Shown here piece after piece: positions 19,260 through 30,584 of a stretch of DNA of 64,000 nucleotides (the first letter of the stretch is position 1; each line of letters starts with the position of its first letter). The DNA comes from Cymbomonas tetramitiformis. Lineage: Eukaryota; Chlorophyta; Pyramimonadophyceae; Pyramimonadales; Pyramimonadaceae. A program made the translations under genes and the position numbers. The notes below the pieces were generated by a model. That model ran no database searches, was not told the origin of the DNA, and worked only from the letters and a program-made list of their open reading frames with translations. The DNA lies in contig LGRX02035201.1 in NCBI GenBank assembly GCA_001247695.2, positions 1-64,000 on the forward strand, in the 5' to 3' direction.

Positions 19260-20722
19260 TGGGACTTGGAGGGTACTCCGAGCTCGAGGGAGTCCTCCGC
19301 GGCAAAATCCATTAGTTCCTTTGACAACACCGCGTTGAGCACGTCGCAGTATTCATCCGTTTCCACTTCGTGCATGATCATGTCCAAAGTTTCAGCCAGA
19401 AGTGCTTTGGCCCACTCCTTCTTACGAAGAGCAGCCTGTGGGCACTCTCGAGCATAGTGCTCTTTGCTTTGGCACAACCTGCAACCAGTGTACTCCGGGG
19501 AGCCCAGACGTTGCCCAGTAGGAGTTGCACCCGCGGGACGATCTTCGGCTAGAGCTAGTAGCTCCTCCGAGACCTCCACCGCTGCCAGTAGCTGCACTGG
19601 CGCTCTCCTACTCGTCGCGTTGTTCAAATGCAACTCCGCCTCAATGGCGTATTCCAGCGCTAGGCGTCGACTGGCTGGAAGGGCGCGGTCGAGGAGGATC
19701 AAGGGGGTCCCCTTCCGCTCTGCAATCTCGAACGCCTCCTTCCGTACCTCCGCGGATAAGCCAGAGAGGAAGACGTCCAGGAGGTCGGATTCCGGAACCG
19801 GTGTGGTGAGCTCGTGTGTCGCCAACATGGTCACTACGCGATGGGCTAGATGCAGTCCATCCCAAAACTCGCGCACTTTGCGCGGTGTCGCCATGCGTCC
19901 TTGAGTTTGGCGTACTCGGCGTAGGAACGAGCCCAAGGTGGCCATTTCACTCTTCAGCAGCACGATCAGCTTCGCCAGCGGCACAATGACCTTCTCAAGG
20001 TTCAACGACTTGTCCGCCTCGGCATCCAGGAGAACTCCTCGCAGCTCCGTTCCTTCGGAGCTAGGCGTAGGGAAGCAATGCTGGGTGATCTCCTTCAACA
20101 AGATATGCACCGAGAGAATCGGCTCTCCGAGCTCGAACGCTCCGTTGGGCACGTTGCACGGGGTGTTCATCGCGAGGAGCACCACTGGAAGGGCTAAGCA
20201 CCTGTCGAACTCGTCTACGAACCGCAGCAGCGGGCCGAAGGGGTTCGTGGACCCCTCCAGCGGTGCTGAGTACAAGGACATGATGTCCTTCGCGGCCTTG
20301 AGGGCATACGAGTGCCTCGTGTACTCCTCTCGTTGCTGCCTGCCGTCGTTGTACGAGGACCTTCTGCTAGAGCCAAAGCTATAGAACGTCTCGTCATCAG
20401 GGTCGTCATCTCCTCCCCCTCCGCTGCCGCCACGACGCGCGTTGGACCCTCCAGGGTCTCGTGAGGGGCGGTCGCCATGTTCGTCAGGGTTAGGCTCGTT
20501 AGGCGGCCCATTCCCCCCCCCTTGGTGCCCACCAGGTCCCCCTTGGTCGTCATCGTCGTCATCGTCTCCGCCGTCGCCTCCGCCACCCCCGCCCACGATC
20601 GTGGACAGCGGCTTCGGGCTCACTGTGGGGAATTGATCGAATGCACCCGGCCAAACTCCTCGTGTGCAATAGATGCACAAGGGCACAAGTTGAGCGGCGA
20701 CAGACATGTTTGACAGCGTCAT
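19256..20722 (-). CDS. Gag-like protein with CCHC zinc knuckle
   Basis: The frame is open from 20983, but the segment before the ATG at 20722 overlaps another ORF and looks noncoding, so the likely start is 20722 (488 residues), four bases after the stop of that ORF. The N-terminal part has a Gly/Asp-rich low-complexity stretch. The central part is helical, as in Ty3-type capsid proteins. Residues 414-427 form a CCHC knuckle (C-x2-C-x4-H-x4-C, CRLCQSKEHYAREC) that would bind the element's RNA. The stop TGA shares bases with the pol ATG (ATGA), so gag and pol are not fused by a frameshift as in many relatives. It is the probable capsid/nucleocapsid protein; assignment rests on the knuckle and its position directly before pol. 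Confidence 0.8.
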   Translation of the reverse strand: MTLSNMSVAAQLVPLCIYCTRGVWPGAFDQFPTVSPKPLSTIVGGGGGGDGGDDDDDDDQGGPGGHQGGGNGPPNEPNPDEHGDRPSRDPGGSNARRGGSGGGGDDDPDDETFYSFGSSRRSSYNDGRQQREEYTRHSYALKAAKDIMSLYSAPLEGSTNPFGPLLRFVDEFDRCLALPVVLLAMNTPCNVPNGAFELGEPILSVHILLKEITQHCFPTPSSEGTELRGVLLDAEADKSLNLEKVIVPLAKLIVLLKSEMATLGSFLRRVRQTQGRMATPRKVREFWDGLHLAHRVVTMLATHELTTPVPESDLLDVFLSGLSAEVRKEAFEIAERKGTPLILLDRALPASRRLALEYAIEAELHLNNATSRRAPVQLLAAVEVSEELLALAEDRPAGATPTGQRLGSPEYTGCRLCQSKEHYARECPQAALRKKEWAKALLAETLDMIMHEVETDEYCDVLNAVLSKELMDFAAEDSLELGVPSKSQ

Positions 20723-20726
20723 CACG

Positions 20727-21119
20727 TCACAACTCCAGATGGCTACCGGAGGTTGCGGGCTGCGAGAACATCTTGAGCATGGGATGTTGGTGGTGCTGGA
20801 CGCGACCTCGTCGTGCACGCTCTGGATCACTGCTGTGCCCAAGTGAGGTGGTCGAGGGTCGGAGTTGGGAAGCCGGTGCCTCCGAGATCGGTGGCCCGCT
20901 CCCTGACGCCAAGTCATGGTCTCGGTACTTTCTCGCCACATCGAAGAACATACGTTCCGCCTCGAGGTTGCCCGCGTGGCCATCTAACCGCTCCTCCACA
21001 CGCGCCCGGATGGCAACGGCAGCGGGCGCGCTTATGGATCGCCAGTCCACCTTGGCCAGGCGGTCATGCACACTCGTGGGGGAAGATGCACGCGTGGAGG
21101 CGTCCTCCTCGAACGTCAC
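20727..21119 (-). CDS. Small ORF between coiled-coil ORF and gag
   Basis: A 130-codon frame with a balanced, protein-like composition (for example VEERLDGHAGNLEAERMFF at ~45-65). It has no ATG at its beginning: the frame opens with GTG overlapping the stop of the upstream ORF as GTGA (21119-21116). It may therefore be the C-terminal continuation of the coiled-coil ORF reached by a -1 shift, or a separate product. It ends four bases before the gag start. No family is recognised. Confidence 0.4.
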   Translation of the reverse strand: MTFEEDASTRASSPTSVHDRLAKVDWRSISAPAAVAIRARVEERLDGHAGNLEAERMFFDVARKYRDHDLASGSGPPISEAPASQLRPSTTSLGHSSDPERARRGRVQHHQHPMLKMFSQPATSGSHLEL

Positions 21120-22585
21120 GCCTTTGTGGCCCCGTACGTCAACAGTCGTGGCCGACGGGGCACCATCAGAGCCTCGTGTTCAGCTTCTTGAGCGTCACTT
21201 GTGACGGTCGCATAGCTCGCGGGGGTATTAGGTGGTTGCCCTGGCCGTGAGTGCGCTCGTCCGTCAGCGGCTTCAAGTGCGGCTTGCACCACCATCTTGC
21301 TCTCCGCCACTTGTTGCTCCAGCAGTCGTTGATCTCGAGCTGCTTGGTCAAGTTGTTGGCGTTGCTCTTCCGCGGCGCGCTGCATTTCTCGAAGTTGTTG
21401 ATGATGACGTGCAGCTTCCTCCGCCTGCGATGCTACCGCTTGTTCATGCTGATGTGAGACAGCGTCCGCGGCATGCTGCATGCGCGCTATCTGCTCCTCA
21501 GCCGATTCGAGAGCGGCTTGTCGAGCTTCTTGACACATCTTGGTGCGGAGCTCCTGCTGCATCCGAGTTGCTTCCTCCACGGCATTGTGCATGTCCATGC
21601 GCAACGCTGTGAGCTGCGCTTGGTGCGCAGTGGCCGCATCTAACGCGACTCGTTCGGACTCTTCTTGCAGCTCTCGTAGTTGCCGCTCGTGTCGCGTGGC
21701 TTGAGCTTGGCGCCGCCGTTGGCGTCCACCCTTTTGCCGAGAGCTCCTAGATGAAGAGGTGTGCGAGGCGTCAGAGGAGAGCGCTTCGGTAGAAGATGTT
21801 TGACACGATGAAATTGTGGACTTCTCCTCACTGGACGTAGAGGTGGAGTCGTACATCAGTTTACCTTCGTCACTGCGACGTCGAGCTTTGGCGAGCTTGC
21901 GCTTGGCCAACTTCTGCCGCTTCCGCTCCTGCTTCGCCACCTCCTTCTTGTGGGCTAACTCCGTCAAAGCCTGGACACGTACAGCACGTTCTCGTTGTGT
22001 GGGTCGTGGGGCAGATGAAGCTTTTGATCGAGGTGGTTGTGGGGCGGAGTCAGCGGAATGAACGTCTTCCTCATCGATCGTGGAGTCATCTTCAGACGAC
22101 AAGACGCCATAGGGGTTGCGGCTAGGTACAGATTGTACGCCATGCTGTTGAACACTTGCTCCCAAAGTGGTTGTACGCCTTAGAGTCTTTATCACCTCCT
22201 CGACGCTCACTCCCAACCGCACCAGCCTTGCAGGCCGGTTGGCTGGGATGGTCGTGACGAGTGGTCGTGCAGAGTGGAGGTGATGATAATGGTGGCTTGC
22301 TGAGGTAACATGCGACAGAAGGAGTCCACGAGATGGGATCACGCGTTGCTCTCCACTCTTCGTTCTCAGCTGCACCTCCCATGTGATTGCAGCAATGGAG
22401 TCTTCTTGGCCACACAGGCGGCGAAGATGTCTACGCAAGGTCGCCCATTGCTTCGGGGTCACGTCAGGCGTGTCCGTCAGAGCTGACCACTCGTGGAGGA
22501 CTTCGCGCTTCACATGTTGTTCACGCTGGCCCGCAAAGGTGGTGCACTTGGAAGCGAAGTCCACGGTAGCCTTCCACGCTTTCAT
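21116..22585 (-). CDS. Coiled-coil ORF of Ty3/gypsy element
   Basis: The likely start is the ATG at 22585, which overlaps the stop of the previous ORF as ATGA; this gives 489 residues. Residues ~1-160 are a mixed domain, ~200-290 are basic and Ser/Thr-rich (KQERKRQKLAKRKLAKARRR), and ~300-450 are a long Gln/Glu/Ala/Arg coiled coil (QQLREMQRAAEEQRQQLDQ). Such an ORF before gag is not part of the usual Ty3/gypsy plan. A structural, RNA-binding or trafficking role is possible; none can be assigned. Confidence 0.65.
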   Translation of the reverse strand: MKAWKATVDFASKCTTFAGQREQHVKREVLHEWSALTDTPDVTPKQWATLRRHLRRLCGQEDSIAAITWEVQLRTKSGEQRVIPSRGLLLSHVTSASHHYHHLHSARPLVTTIPANRPARLVRLGVSVEEVIKTLRRTTTLGASVQQHGVQSVPSRNPYGVLSSEDDSTIDEEDVHSADSAPQPPRSKASSAPRPTQRERAVRVQALTELAHKKEVAKQERKRQKLAKRKLAKARRRSDEGKLMYDSTSTSSEEKSTISSCQTSSTEALSSDASHTSSSRSSRQKGGRQRRRQAQATRHERQLRELQEESERVALDAATAHQAQLTALRMDMHNAVEEATRMQQELRTKMCQEARQAALESAEEQIARMQHAADAVSHQHEQAVASQAEEAARHHQQLREMQRAAEEQRQQLDQAARDQRLLEQQVAESKMVVQAALEAADGRAHSRPGQPPNTPASYATVTSDAQEAEHEALMVPRRPRLLTYGATKA

Positions 22586-23430
22586 ACTGTACACTTCATC
22601 ACGTAGAACTCGGACCGGGCGATGTTGCACACCGTGATTTCGAGGGTGATCTCTTTTACACGACGTTGTTCTTCTCGCCATGCACTCAAGAGCCGGGACG
22701 CCAATCGTGAACTTGCGTGTCCAGCAAAATCTTGCTTTTTGCGTTGGACCTGATTCTTGCGGTGAGCTCGCTCGTGCCATGCTGTAAGGGAAACACGCAT
22801 GCGTGCGAGACGGGCACGTAGGCGCCATGTCGTAAGTGCAGATGAAACACGCCCGCTGAGCACTCGTGCTGTCCAAGTACTCCACCAATTACGCAACGCA
22901 CATACAGCTAGAATATCCACCGCTACAGCTTGGCGTGCCAGCCTGACGCTCCACTCGTTCACGCTTGACAAACCGCGCTCGCCACTTGGAGGTGCACTTT
23001 CACGCCTAGGCGTAAATATGTTGCTCTCATGAGTCAGGTTTCCAACGTGATGCTCTGGTGCTAGAGGCAAATGGTCAACTACAGCTTCGCTATGAGGAGA
23101 TGATCTCAAATTATGAGCGGTGGCTATAGCGACCGTGTTGAGCTCCTCGAGAGCTGGTTGGCTACGTTGTAGACCTGAGGCACCTGCACCCCCTGCGTGC
23201 TGGTGGGGTGTAGAGTAGCACTCAACCATACGTACAGTGGCAGATACCAGCTCAGGAGAGTCACGCGAGCCGTTGGGGAAGTTCGTGGGCGTGGCAGGCA
23301 GCGATGCTTGGGTGCGACGTTCCTCTTGAGGTAGAGGCGCGCTCGCCAAAAGCGCGTATTCGCCCTCCAGAGAGCGTTGTACTGCTCCCCCCCCCTGCTG
23401 CCCCGCCGCGCCCCGGCTGGCGCCTCCCAT
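22582..23430 (-). CDS. First ORF of Ty3/gypsy element, Trp-spaced repeats
   Basis: A 282-residue frame ending in TGA that overlaps the next ATG (ATGA at 22585-22582). The C-terminal half (~175-270) has tryptophans at regular spacing inside basic helices (WWSTWTARV, ALTTWRLRARLARM, SLTAWHERAH, LLSAWREEQRR), a pattern resembling Sfi1-type centrin-binding repeats; this is a resemblance only. The N-terminus is uncertain: a frame beginning with ATG at 23600 (MSSSRRASSLYVPPQRRSG) covers the upstream 170 bases. It would join this one if the run of eight Cs (plus strand) near 23388-23395 had gained or lost a base. So the real protein may start at 23600. Confidence 0.5.
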   Translation of the reverse strand: MGGASRGAAGQQGGGAVQRSLEGEYALLASAPLPQEERRTQASLPATPTNFPNGSRDSPELVSATVRMVECYSTPHQHAGGAGASGLQRSQPALEELNTVAIATAHNLRSSPHSEAVVDHLPLAPEHHVGNLTHESNIFTPRRESAPPSGERGLSSVNEWSVRLARQAVAVDILAVCALRNWWSTWTARVLSGRVSSALTTWRLRARLARMRVSLTAWHERAHRKNQVQRKKQDFAGHASSRLASRLLSAWREEQRRVKEITLEITVCNIARSEFYVMKCTV

Positions 23431-23600
23431 TCCGGGACAAAGTACGGGGTGGGCCCCAAAGCCCCAAGCCCATCCAATCCCCGGTGCTCAAACACCCGGG
23501 CCGAGCTGGAGAGCCCGGAGGGCCCAAAAGCAGCACCCGCCACCCCCGAGCGCCGCTGAGGCGGAACATACAGCGAAGAAGCCCGCCGTGAAGAGGACAT

Positions 23601-24851
23601 TGAAAACGTTGCTTAAGCTGGTGGAGAAACGCAGCAATCTGATTCCGAAAAATCTGCCAGCGCTTCCGCCGTACAGGAGTATAGTGTTAAGAGCGAAGAC
23701 AGAAGCCCAGCAGCAAATAAACAACTGCCGCTACCAAATCCCAATCAAAGTTTTCCAGCGAACTCGAAGAGGCAAGACGAAAACAAATCGAGCAAAATTG
23801 GCCAACGATCGGCTCACGGAAGTCAAAGCAACGTTGCAGCGCGATACCACTTAGGGTTAGCCACTGTTAAGAACGCTAGAGCGCTGCAGAGGCTAAGGGC
23901 AAAGAACGCAAGCCGCATCTGCCAATTCAGAGAACATTTTCGAATTCCAAAGCATAAATTTGCGTAATCCCACTCAGTCGCAAAGGCACTCGACGAAGAA
24001 CACGCCCGCCAGCGGAATAGCGCTAATCCGAAGTTGCATCACGCCAATTCCGAGCCAAAGAAGAACATTGCGCACACATCCCAAACGCAGAGGGTAGTGT
24101 AGACGAAGATCTCGCGGAAAACGCTGACCAATTGGCACAATTCCCGAGAAGAATTAACGGCGCAAAGCTGCTAGCGAGCAAGAAAAACGACGAGCCGTCG
24201 ACCAGCGCGTCAGAGTGCGAACACAGGGCCAGCGGCCAGAAGTACAATTTCGACCATTCCCAAACTCGAATTTAAGCAGCACCCGCAAAAATTGCCATAA
24301 TTTGTAAAGGTAATTTGCGAGTCCCAGGCGCAGAGCGAACGCAAGACGAAAGATAGCTCTGGGCTACTTTATTTGTGGCACACTGTGCCACAGTAGGACC
24401 CCTCCCACGGCGAGCCGAAATTTTCCATCACAGATCACGGCGCGAAGAGAGTATACGTTGCATTTGACAATTCTAAGAACTTTTGTTGCTGAGGAACAAA
24501 CGCCATTGCGAACATTCGAGTGAAGAACTGCGTGCGCACCAGGAACTCACAGCAGCCAAGACTGTAAAGCACGCGCAAGTGCACGAAGAAACCATTACGA
24601 AGCAACTCGCGAAGAAAGATTACGTCCTCACAAGTAAATTGAAGAACAATTCCCGACAGCGCCACAAGTCACCTCGCTGAAGGAAGTCGCAAACGACGTT
24701 TCTGGCCAGTGTTGACTCAAAGTTATGCAACGCGCCAGTAACTCGAGAGCCCAAATTCCATCCGAAAAACTGAGGCACACGCAAATCCGACGGAAAAGTC
24801 ACAATCTCAAAGCAGAAAAATTTTGTGGAAGCGGTGGTGGTGGTGGTGGTG
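23601..24851 (-). other. Leader of Ty3/gypsy element
   Basis: About 1.25 kb between the primer-binding site and the first ORF. No frame above 100 codons and no known domain. Its length is unusual and it may hold packaging or internal-initiation signals; none can be identified by eye. Confidence 0.5.
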
Positions 24852-24869
24852 CGTAGCACACTGATACCA
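24852..24869 (-). other. Primer-binding site (initiator tRNA-Met type)
   Basis: On the minus strand TGGTATCAGTGTGC follows the 5' LTR end (..CCCACA) after a three-base AAA spacer. TGGTATCAG is complementary to the 3' end of eukaryotic initiator tRNA-Met. Confidence 0.85.
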
Positions 24870-24872
24870 TTT

Positions 24873-25381
24873 TGTGGGAGGACTGCTCCTCACAAGGCAC
24901 TGTAACTACTGATGGGAGTCTTATATGGACTGCATATAATGACTAACTGCCTAGGTACTGCTAGGTCAGCTCTTTAGACATAGGACTGCTATGTCTAGAC
25001 TTACTACATATATTTGCATGTAAGAATTAGGTATTATATTTGACTTTTGCCATGCGGCTGTTTTTACTCTAGAAATCTCAACTGTTTCTTTGGCCTTGGC
25101 CATTACTTATTCACTCAGCTCTCTGAGGTAATCCTAGTCAGCATGGCCAAGTCTCATCAACCTATCATATGCTTGTACTACATGATCATGCAGTATGATG
25201 TGCCAGTATTCTACATGTCACATTATTACACAGTACAGTGGTACTGTGTACTCCCATATAAGGGGGGTCTCTTCCTCAACAGGGGTCTCAGGCGCTAATG
25301 CTGTAAGGCGCGTATGACACTTCTGGCATGTATGACATTGCTGAGTCATCCGCGCATGCCACCGTGTGTTGTCCTAGCACA
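24873..25381 (-). repeat. 5' LTR of Ty3/gypsy element
   Basis: 509 bp, matches 10938-11446 at all but about four positions; outer flank CATTT at 25382-25386. Confidence 0.93.
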
Positions 25382-25386
25382 CATTT

Positions 25387-28300
25387 GCACATGATATTTA
25401 TGAGTTAAATGAATTTTATTTCTTATAGCGGCGGCCCCCATGAGACTTTAGGTGTGTGGTTGAACGACACGCTTTAGGGGTGTAATTTCACCAAAAGCTT
25501 GAAGAAAATGGTGGTCCTACCACGAGGACCACCGTATTTTGAGTATTAGGAGTCACATGCGGGGCTCACGGTGATGCTCATGGTTATACATCTTGAGTTT
25601 ATGACCAAATAAGATAAGTGAATCGGTTACTTCGCACCCTCATCATCATTTCCGCTCTATTTCAGCATGGCGCATGTTCAACACAATGCAAATTCCGAAT
25701 TTAGTGAATTTCGGACTTTAGAAATTGGCATTCATCCATTTTAAAATGTACACGCCAGTCGAAAAATAAGATATTTGGATGATGCTAGACTTTCAGAAAT
25801 TCGCAATACATATATACTTGAAGATTTAATGTGCCGCACACACCAACCTTGCGATATATGCCCTCTAGCAAGCAATTATGATGGCTGGCTGGTCAGCTCG
25901 CGTGACCACTATTTTAGGGGGGAAACCAACGAGCCAATATATTAGAGGGGAAGCCAACGAGCCAACGAGCCAATATATGCATTCCAACCGGGCCTACCGC
26001 CCAAATATGATTGGGACATATGTATAGGTTCAATTTGATGGTACCCGCGCAGGTGTGGTGTTGATATATGATTGGTAAAAAATTATTGAAGATGAGTCAC
26101 TAATTTGCCACATTTTGAATGTTCCAAAAAATCCGTTTTGAAAAATTTGAGTGTAGAGGTTTGAAATGCGTTCGTCATGGATATATGGGATGGATATAGG
26201 CCAAACCGGCGTTCAAATAAATTAATATAGGACCTATATATACCACCTTTCATTGGTTAGACACCACAAATCACGGGAGGTGGCCAATTAAATTATCGGA
26301 ACAATGGTCCTTGTGGTAGGACCAAATCGTCGATTTGGTCCTACCACAAGGACTGCGGGGCAGTAGCCATGTATGATCACCATGCTGCATCAATTCACAC
26401 TATGTTCTGATGACTGCATCGATATCTCTAATGCTGATGATTAGAGTACAGCATTTCATACTTATCTGAAGTATAGTGTGCAAAATGTTTATTTGAGCAT
26501 ACATTAACTTACAGCATATATTACTTGCAGCATCTGAGTATAATTATGTATATCTTATACTGAATGACTGCCACACTGTAAGTTGTGCATGCATTGGAAT
26601 AACAGATGTTCTAAATGATCCAACTTGATCACGGTAACAGTTGGAATAGATGTGCACAAAGCATTCATTTGCAGTGCATGCTAACTATATTAGAACCCAT
26701 ACAGTATAAGGTGCCTGTTCAGTAATCTTAACACAGTAATTAGCTCAATGTGACCCGGTGGAGTCGAGATACTCCTCGGACCACATATTGTTCTACTGTG
26801 GATTACTGAAAGGATACTCACCGGAGCTGTATGTGAAATATACCCAGCAACTCAGTTTGTAAATGAGATTATTTTGGAATTACAATACTCCTAAGCTTAA
26901 TATATCATGCTAGATGTATTCAGTGCATGGTATGCTGATAATCCTGCATGATGAACTGTCTGGAAATGTTGTAATGTCCAGAAGTTATCTTACTGCAAAG
27001 TGTGTAAAAGTTAACACACACACACACACTGACAAAAGTGCTAATCAGTAAGCACTGCATGCATGCACACACATTGCATTGTATGTATTAATATTCACTG
27101 ATTCAAAGTGAATTGATTAACTTAAATATCTATCATGTATATGATAATGTAGATACCACTTTCCAAACACATGTGCGTGGAAAGTGTCAGCGATTGTGAT
27201 AGATATGGGAACAGATAAATCAACATGCTGTAGGGCTGGATGGAGTTATCTCCAGACCCGAAGGCAAGATACTGCACCCATGCAACAGCTGGTAACTGTT
27301 GGGTGCAGTCCACTCGTCATTCCACATATCATCGCAGGAGCAACATCAAAAACTACATTGCATATTGATAATTGATTCAGATTTGATCAGTTCAAATGCA
27401 TGTAACTCTCAGATCTACATGACATGACATCTGATAATAGTTGCTGAGGACAGCACACACATACAAATGTGTTGTGTCAAATTGCTGTGATTATATCAAG
27501 CAATGTCCAGATATGTTTTAAATAAGAAATATCATTTTGATAAATCTTAGAGCACAGACCTATGCTCAGAACAGATCATAGATTGACAAATATCACTAAA
27601 GTGGATGTTCCTAAATGGATGTTCCCACTTAAGTTGATAACTCTATATATCATCAGAATGTACATTTACTGCCACGGGATTAAATCAGTAAAACCCAGAA
27701 ATGCTGTCAACCATAGATGTTGATATACAGCATAATTTACTTATTTGCCATGAAATTTGTCATGTGCAAAAGTAAAGTTTATTGCAGCGATTCTGTACTT
27801 TACAATCCACACACAGAGAGATATGTACATATATCAACATATATATATACGTTGAAAAATGGCCAAAATCGGTAAAATTCTTTGGCGATTAATTTGAAAA
27901 TTGAAAATTGGACCTTGTTTTATTTGATATTATGATTTTATACCTATTAAGGTATGAGGAAATCATAATGACACATGTCATATCTCGTGTAACACCCTAG
28001 GTAATAGGTGTGGAATATGTAGGGGTGTACATATTGGCTGTAACAATAAATCGGTCAAAATGTTCTACGTGTAATCTTTTGAAAATTTGGGATTGATTTT
28101 TTTTGCTATAATGAATATTTAGCTATCAAATAACAATCCCTGAATGACATAACACGTGTAACACCCTGTAACACCCTAAAATCTGAATGTGTGTGTCAGG
28201 GGGTGTAACGTACCTTCTGAACACCCTGTAACATTCAGTTTGGTATCATATGCAGTTTTGCTTAAAAACATTTGCAAAAAATTTATACTGCTTATTTTTT

Positions 28301-30567
28301 ACCTATTTTAGGGTTACTGATACCATGAAACACCCTAATCATATTATTGGGTATATGGGCCGCTGTAACCAAACATGCCCTAAAATGCTACTATAATTTC
28401 GATAAACTTTGTGTTTGGCATTAACATATCATGCTGTTTTCGACACAGACATGATGATATATCGGGCAACAACCCAAGAACTGTTGGGCAACAACCCTAA
28501 AACTGTAGCAGCTGCTTCCTATAAGGACTGCATGCTATAACCTATAAGCTAAAAGCTATGAAGTATATAGGCAACTGACTGCCTATGTGTTCACACTTCC
28601 TCGAGGGGGAAGAAGGTGGATAGGATTATACACATATCCATTTTCCCGATCTGGTGATTATGATGGGTTGCTTTTGATAAACTCACTGCATCCACAAGTA
28701 ACGTTGAAATCTGTACAACGTTAAAACCACCATCACTAATAAAGTGTAAACTCGGATGGGAAACTATATCCCAATGACTATAAGTTGACTCTTGCTCAGC
28801 ATTTACATTCTCGAGTAAGTTTGAAATGCTGAACTATATACATAACATATAACCTGATACCATGCTTAATTGCATATCCTGGATCAGAAGATGATAGTTA
28901 TATAATGTATATATATATATATATATATCCCACCTGATACACTTTGGCACTATAGCTGTATATAAGAGTGGGAAGGACAAGTGCATCGCTGTAAGACTGG
29001 TTGATATAGTCCCAGTGCTGAAGGCAGAATTTGGCACCTGAATAACAGCTGATAACTGTTGGTGACCATCATGCAAGACCTTCCAAGCGTAACTCCTTTG
29101 ATCCTGAGATGCAAGTGAATTGTTCATAATATGTTGACATCACATAAAAGCATTCTGATAAAAACCCTATATATTCATATGAGCTGTCATCACTACAATG
29201 ACATGGGTTTTTGAATCGTCGAAATAAGTATAACTCCGATGAATTCATTAGTACAGAATAAGCTGTTGAGATTATTCCTCCGGCTGGATTTCAATCATTC
29301 ACAATCCCTGTACATTCCGGTGACAAAATATTGCACTGGACTGATCACCATATTGGTATAATCTGTGATATATAAGTCACCAGAGAAAGCATTGCAATCA
29401 GCACAATGCTGTCTAGACTCACAAAGATGAGTAACATATATTCTCAGATGTAATAAACAGAGGCACAATGTGACCTACGCTAAAATCGCGTATGCTCGGG
29501 CACTGTATTGTGACCTGCGCTAAGATCGTGTATGCATGGACACAACATGACTCGTGCCAATGACGTGGACATATTTTTGCCACGACATCACATCTGAAAT
29601 CAATAAATCACTCAGAGAGAAGGTGTTGACATCAGTATAGCACCATTATACATATAGTCATGAGGATTTTAAGGAAGACATAGTCTCTCCGATATTGACA
29701 AACATGGTACATATATATATATATATCCATGCTCTCTGATCATATATTGATATCCCACAGCATACGATGATGGTAATAGCAAGCCACTTCGCCGCTGGAG
29801 GGTAGTGTTGTATATATACAGCACATGCTTGGTCACTATATGACCCACGCTGATGACGTGGATTCGGGCTGCATCCCAATAACTGCAATGCACCTTAAAT
29901 TCAATGGGCTGCAACCCGAGAACTGCTATCCAGCTTCATAGAAAGCTTCCACGTCATCATATAGAGGTCGGACCTCTGTTGTATTTGAACGGCGCTTGAC
30001 AACCGCCTAGCAATACACTTCCTTGAGGGGGGAAGATGATAAGCTAGAAATACAACTAAAAACCAAATAAATAATAAAGACAAATAATAAAACAAGTAAG
30101 TTGCATCATTGTTTTTGTTTTGGTAAGCCTGACTGAATACAGTCAAACCATGCAGAACTCCATGAAGTTGACACATACATCAGCCATGATACATATGAGC
30201 TTGATTTTGAAGACCTAGACATTGTATACATCTGGTCTAACATGTATTCAGACTAGAATTGTATATTGACACGGTGCAAGCACTATAGCCTCTGCCACCA
30301 ATGATCATTGAAAAGGGGCAACCATTCTTGATATTTCATACGTATCATCTGATTGGATCATTAAAGGTGTCAAGATTACTCAATGCAATATGCAGGCCAC
30401 GGCCTGAGTACAACACCTAGAAAGGTCAAAGCCACTGAGCTGACCAATGCAGCATAAATGTTAGCTGCCTTGAAGGCTATACAATAAGCCTATTGCCCTT
30501 ATGTCTTGATATGTATCCGTGTATTGGCATCTCTTTGAGGTAATTATGCCTACTGAATGAGCCATAT
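25387..30567. other. AT-rich interior of nested LTR unit, no gene
   Basis: Five kilobases with no supported coding region. Visible structure: a short (CA)n run at 27015-27030, a TA run near 28908-28928, and two copies of a module in which GGGCTGCAACCCGAGAACTG-type words are followed within 100-200 bases by a polypurine-like CTTCCTCGAGGGGGAAG (28470-28620 and 29855-30035). A CAGCTGRTAACTGTTGG segment also recurs (27285 and 29045). The region looks like decayed or rearranged retroelement interior. Confidence 0.5.
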
Positions 30568-30584
30568 CCCTACCAAATAAGGCC

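Larger units (their letters stand above)
10938..25381 (-). mobile_element. Complete Ty3/gypsy element with two DNA methyltransferases
   Basis: Two LTRs of exactly 509 bp (10938-11446 and 24873-25381) differ at about four positions. They are flanked by CATTT on both outsides (10933-10937 and 25382-25386). On the minus strand, the right LTR is followed by a TGGTATCAGTG primer-binding site (24852-24869) and the left LTR is preceded by a pure polypurine tract (11447-11462). The interior carries five minus-strand ORFs ending in a 2585-residue polyprotein with protease, RT, RNase H, adenine methyltransferase, integrase, chromodomain and cytosine methyltransferase. The domain order RT-RNase H-integrase and the chromodomain identify the Ty3/gypsy chromovirus lineage. 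At 14.4 kb it is large for this group. LTR identity and intact frames suggest a recent insertion. Confidence 0.95.
10850..26377. mobile_element. Possible TIR element, split by the Ty3 element
   Basis: ATGGCTACTACCC near 10850 and its near-complement (GGGGCAGTAGCCAT) near 26365 form inverted ends. Inside each end lies a palindromic GGTCCTACCACAAGGACC word (10873; 26309 and 26336). Removing the Ty3 insertion would leave about 1.1 kb. No target duplication was found and no protein is encoded, so this is tentative. Confidence 0.3.

Noticed and set aside
11521..21204. Plus-strand frames up to 347 codons opposite the Ty3/gypsy ORFs
   Set aside because: GC-rich antisense shadows of the polyprotein; no domain recognised in any of them.
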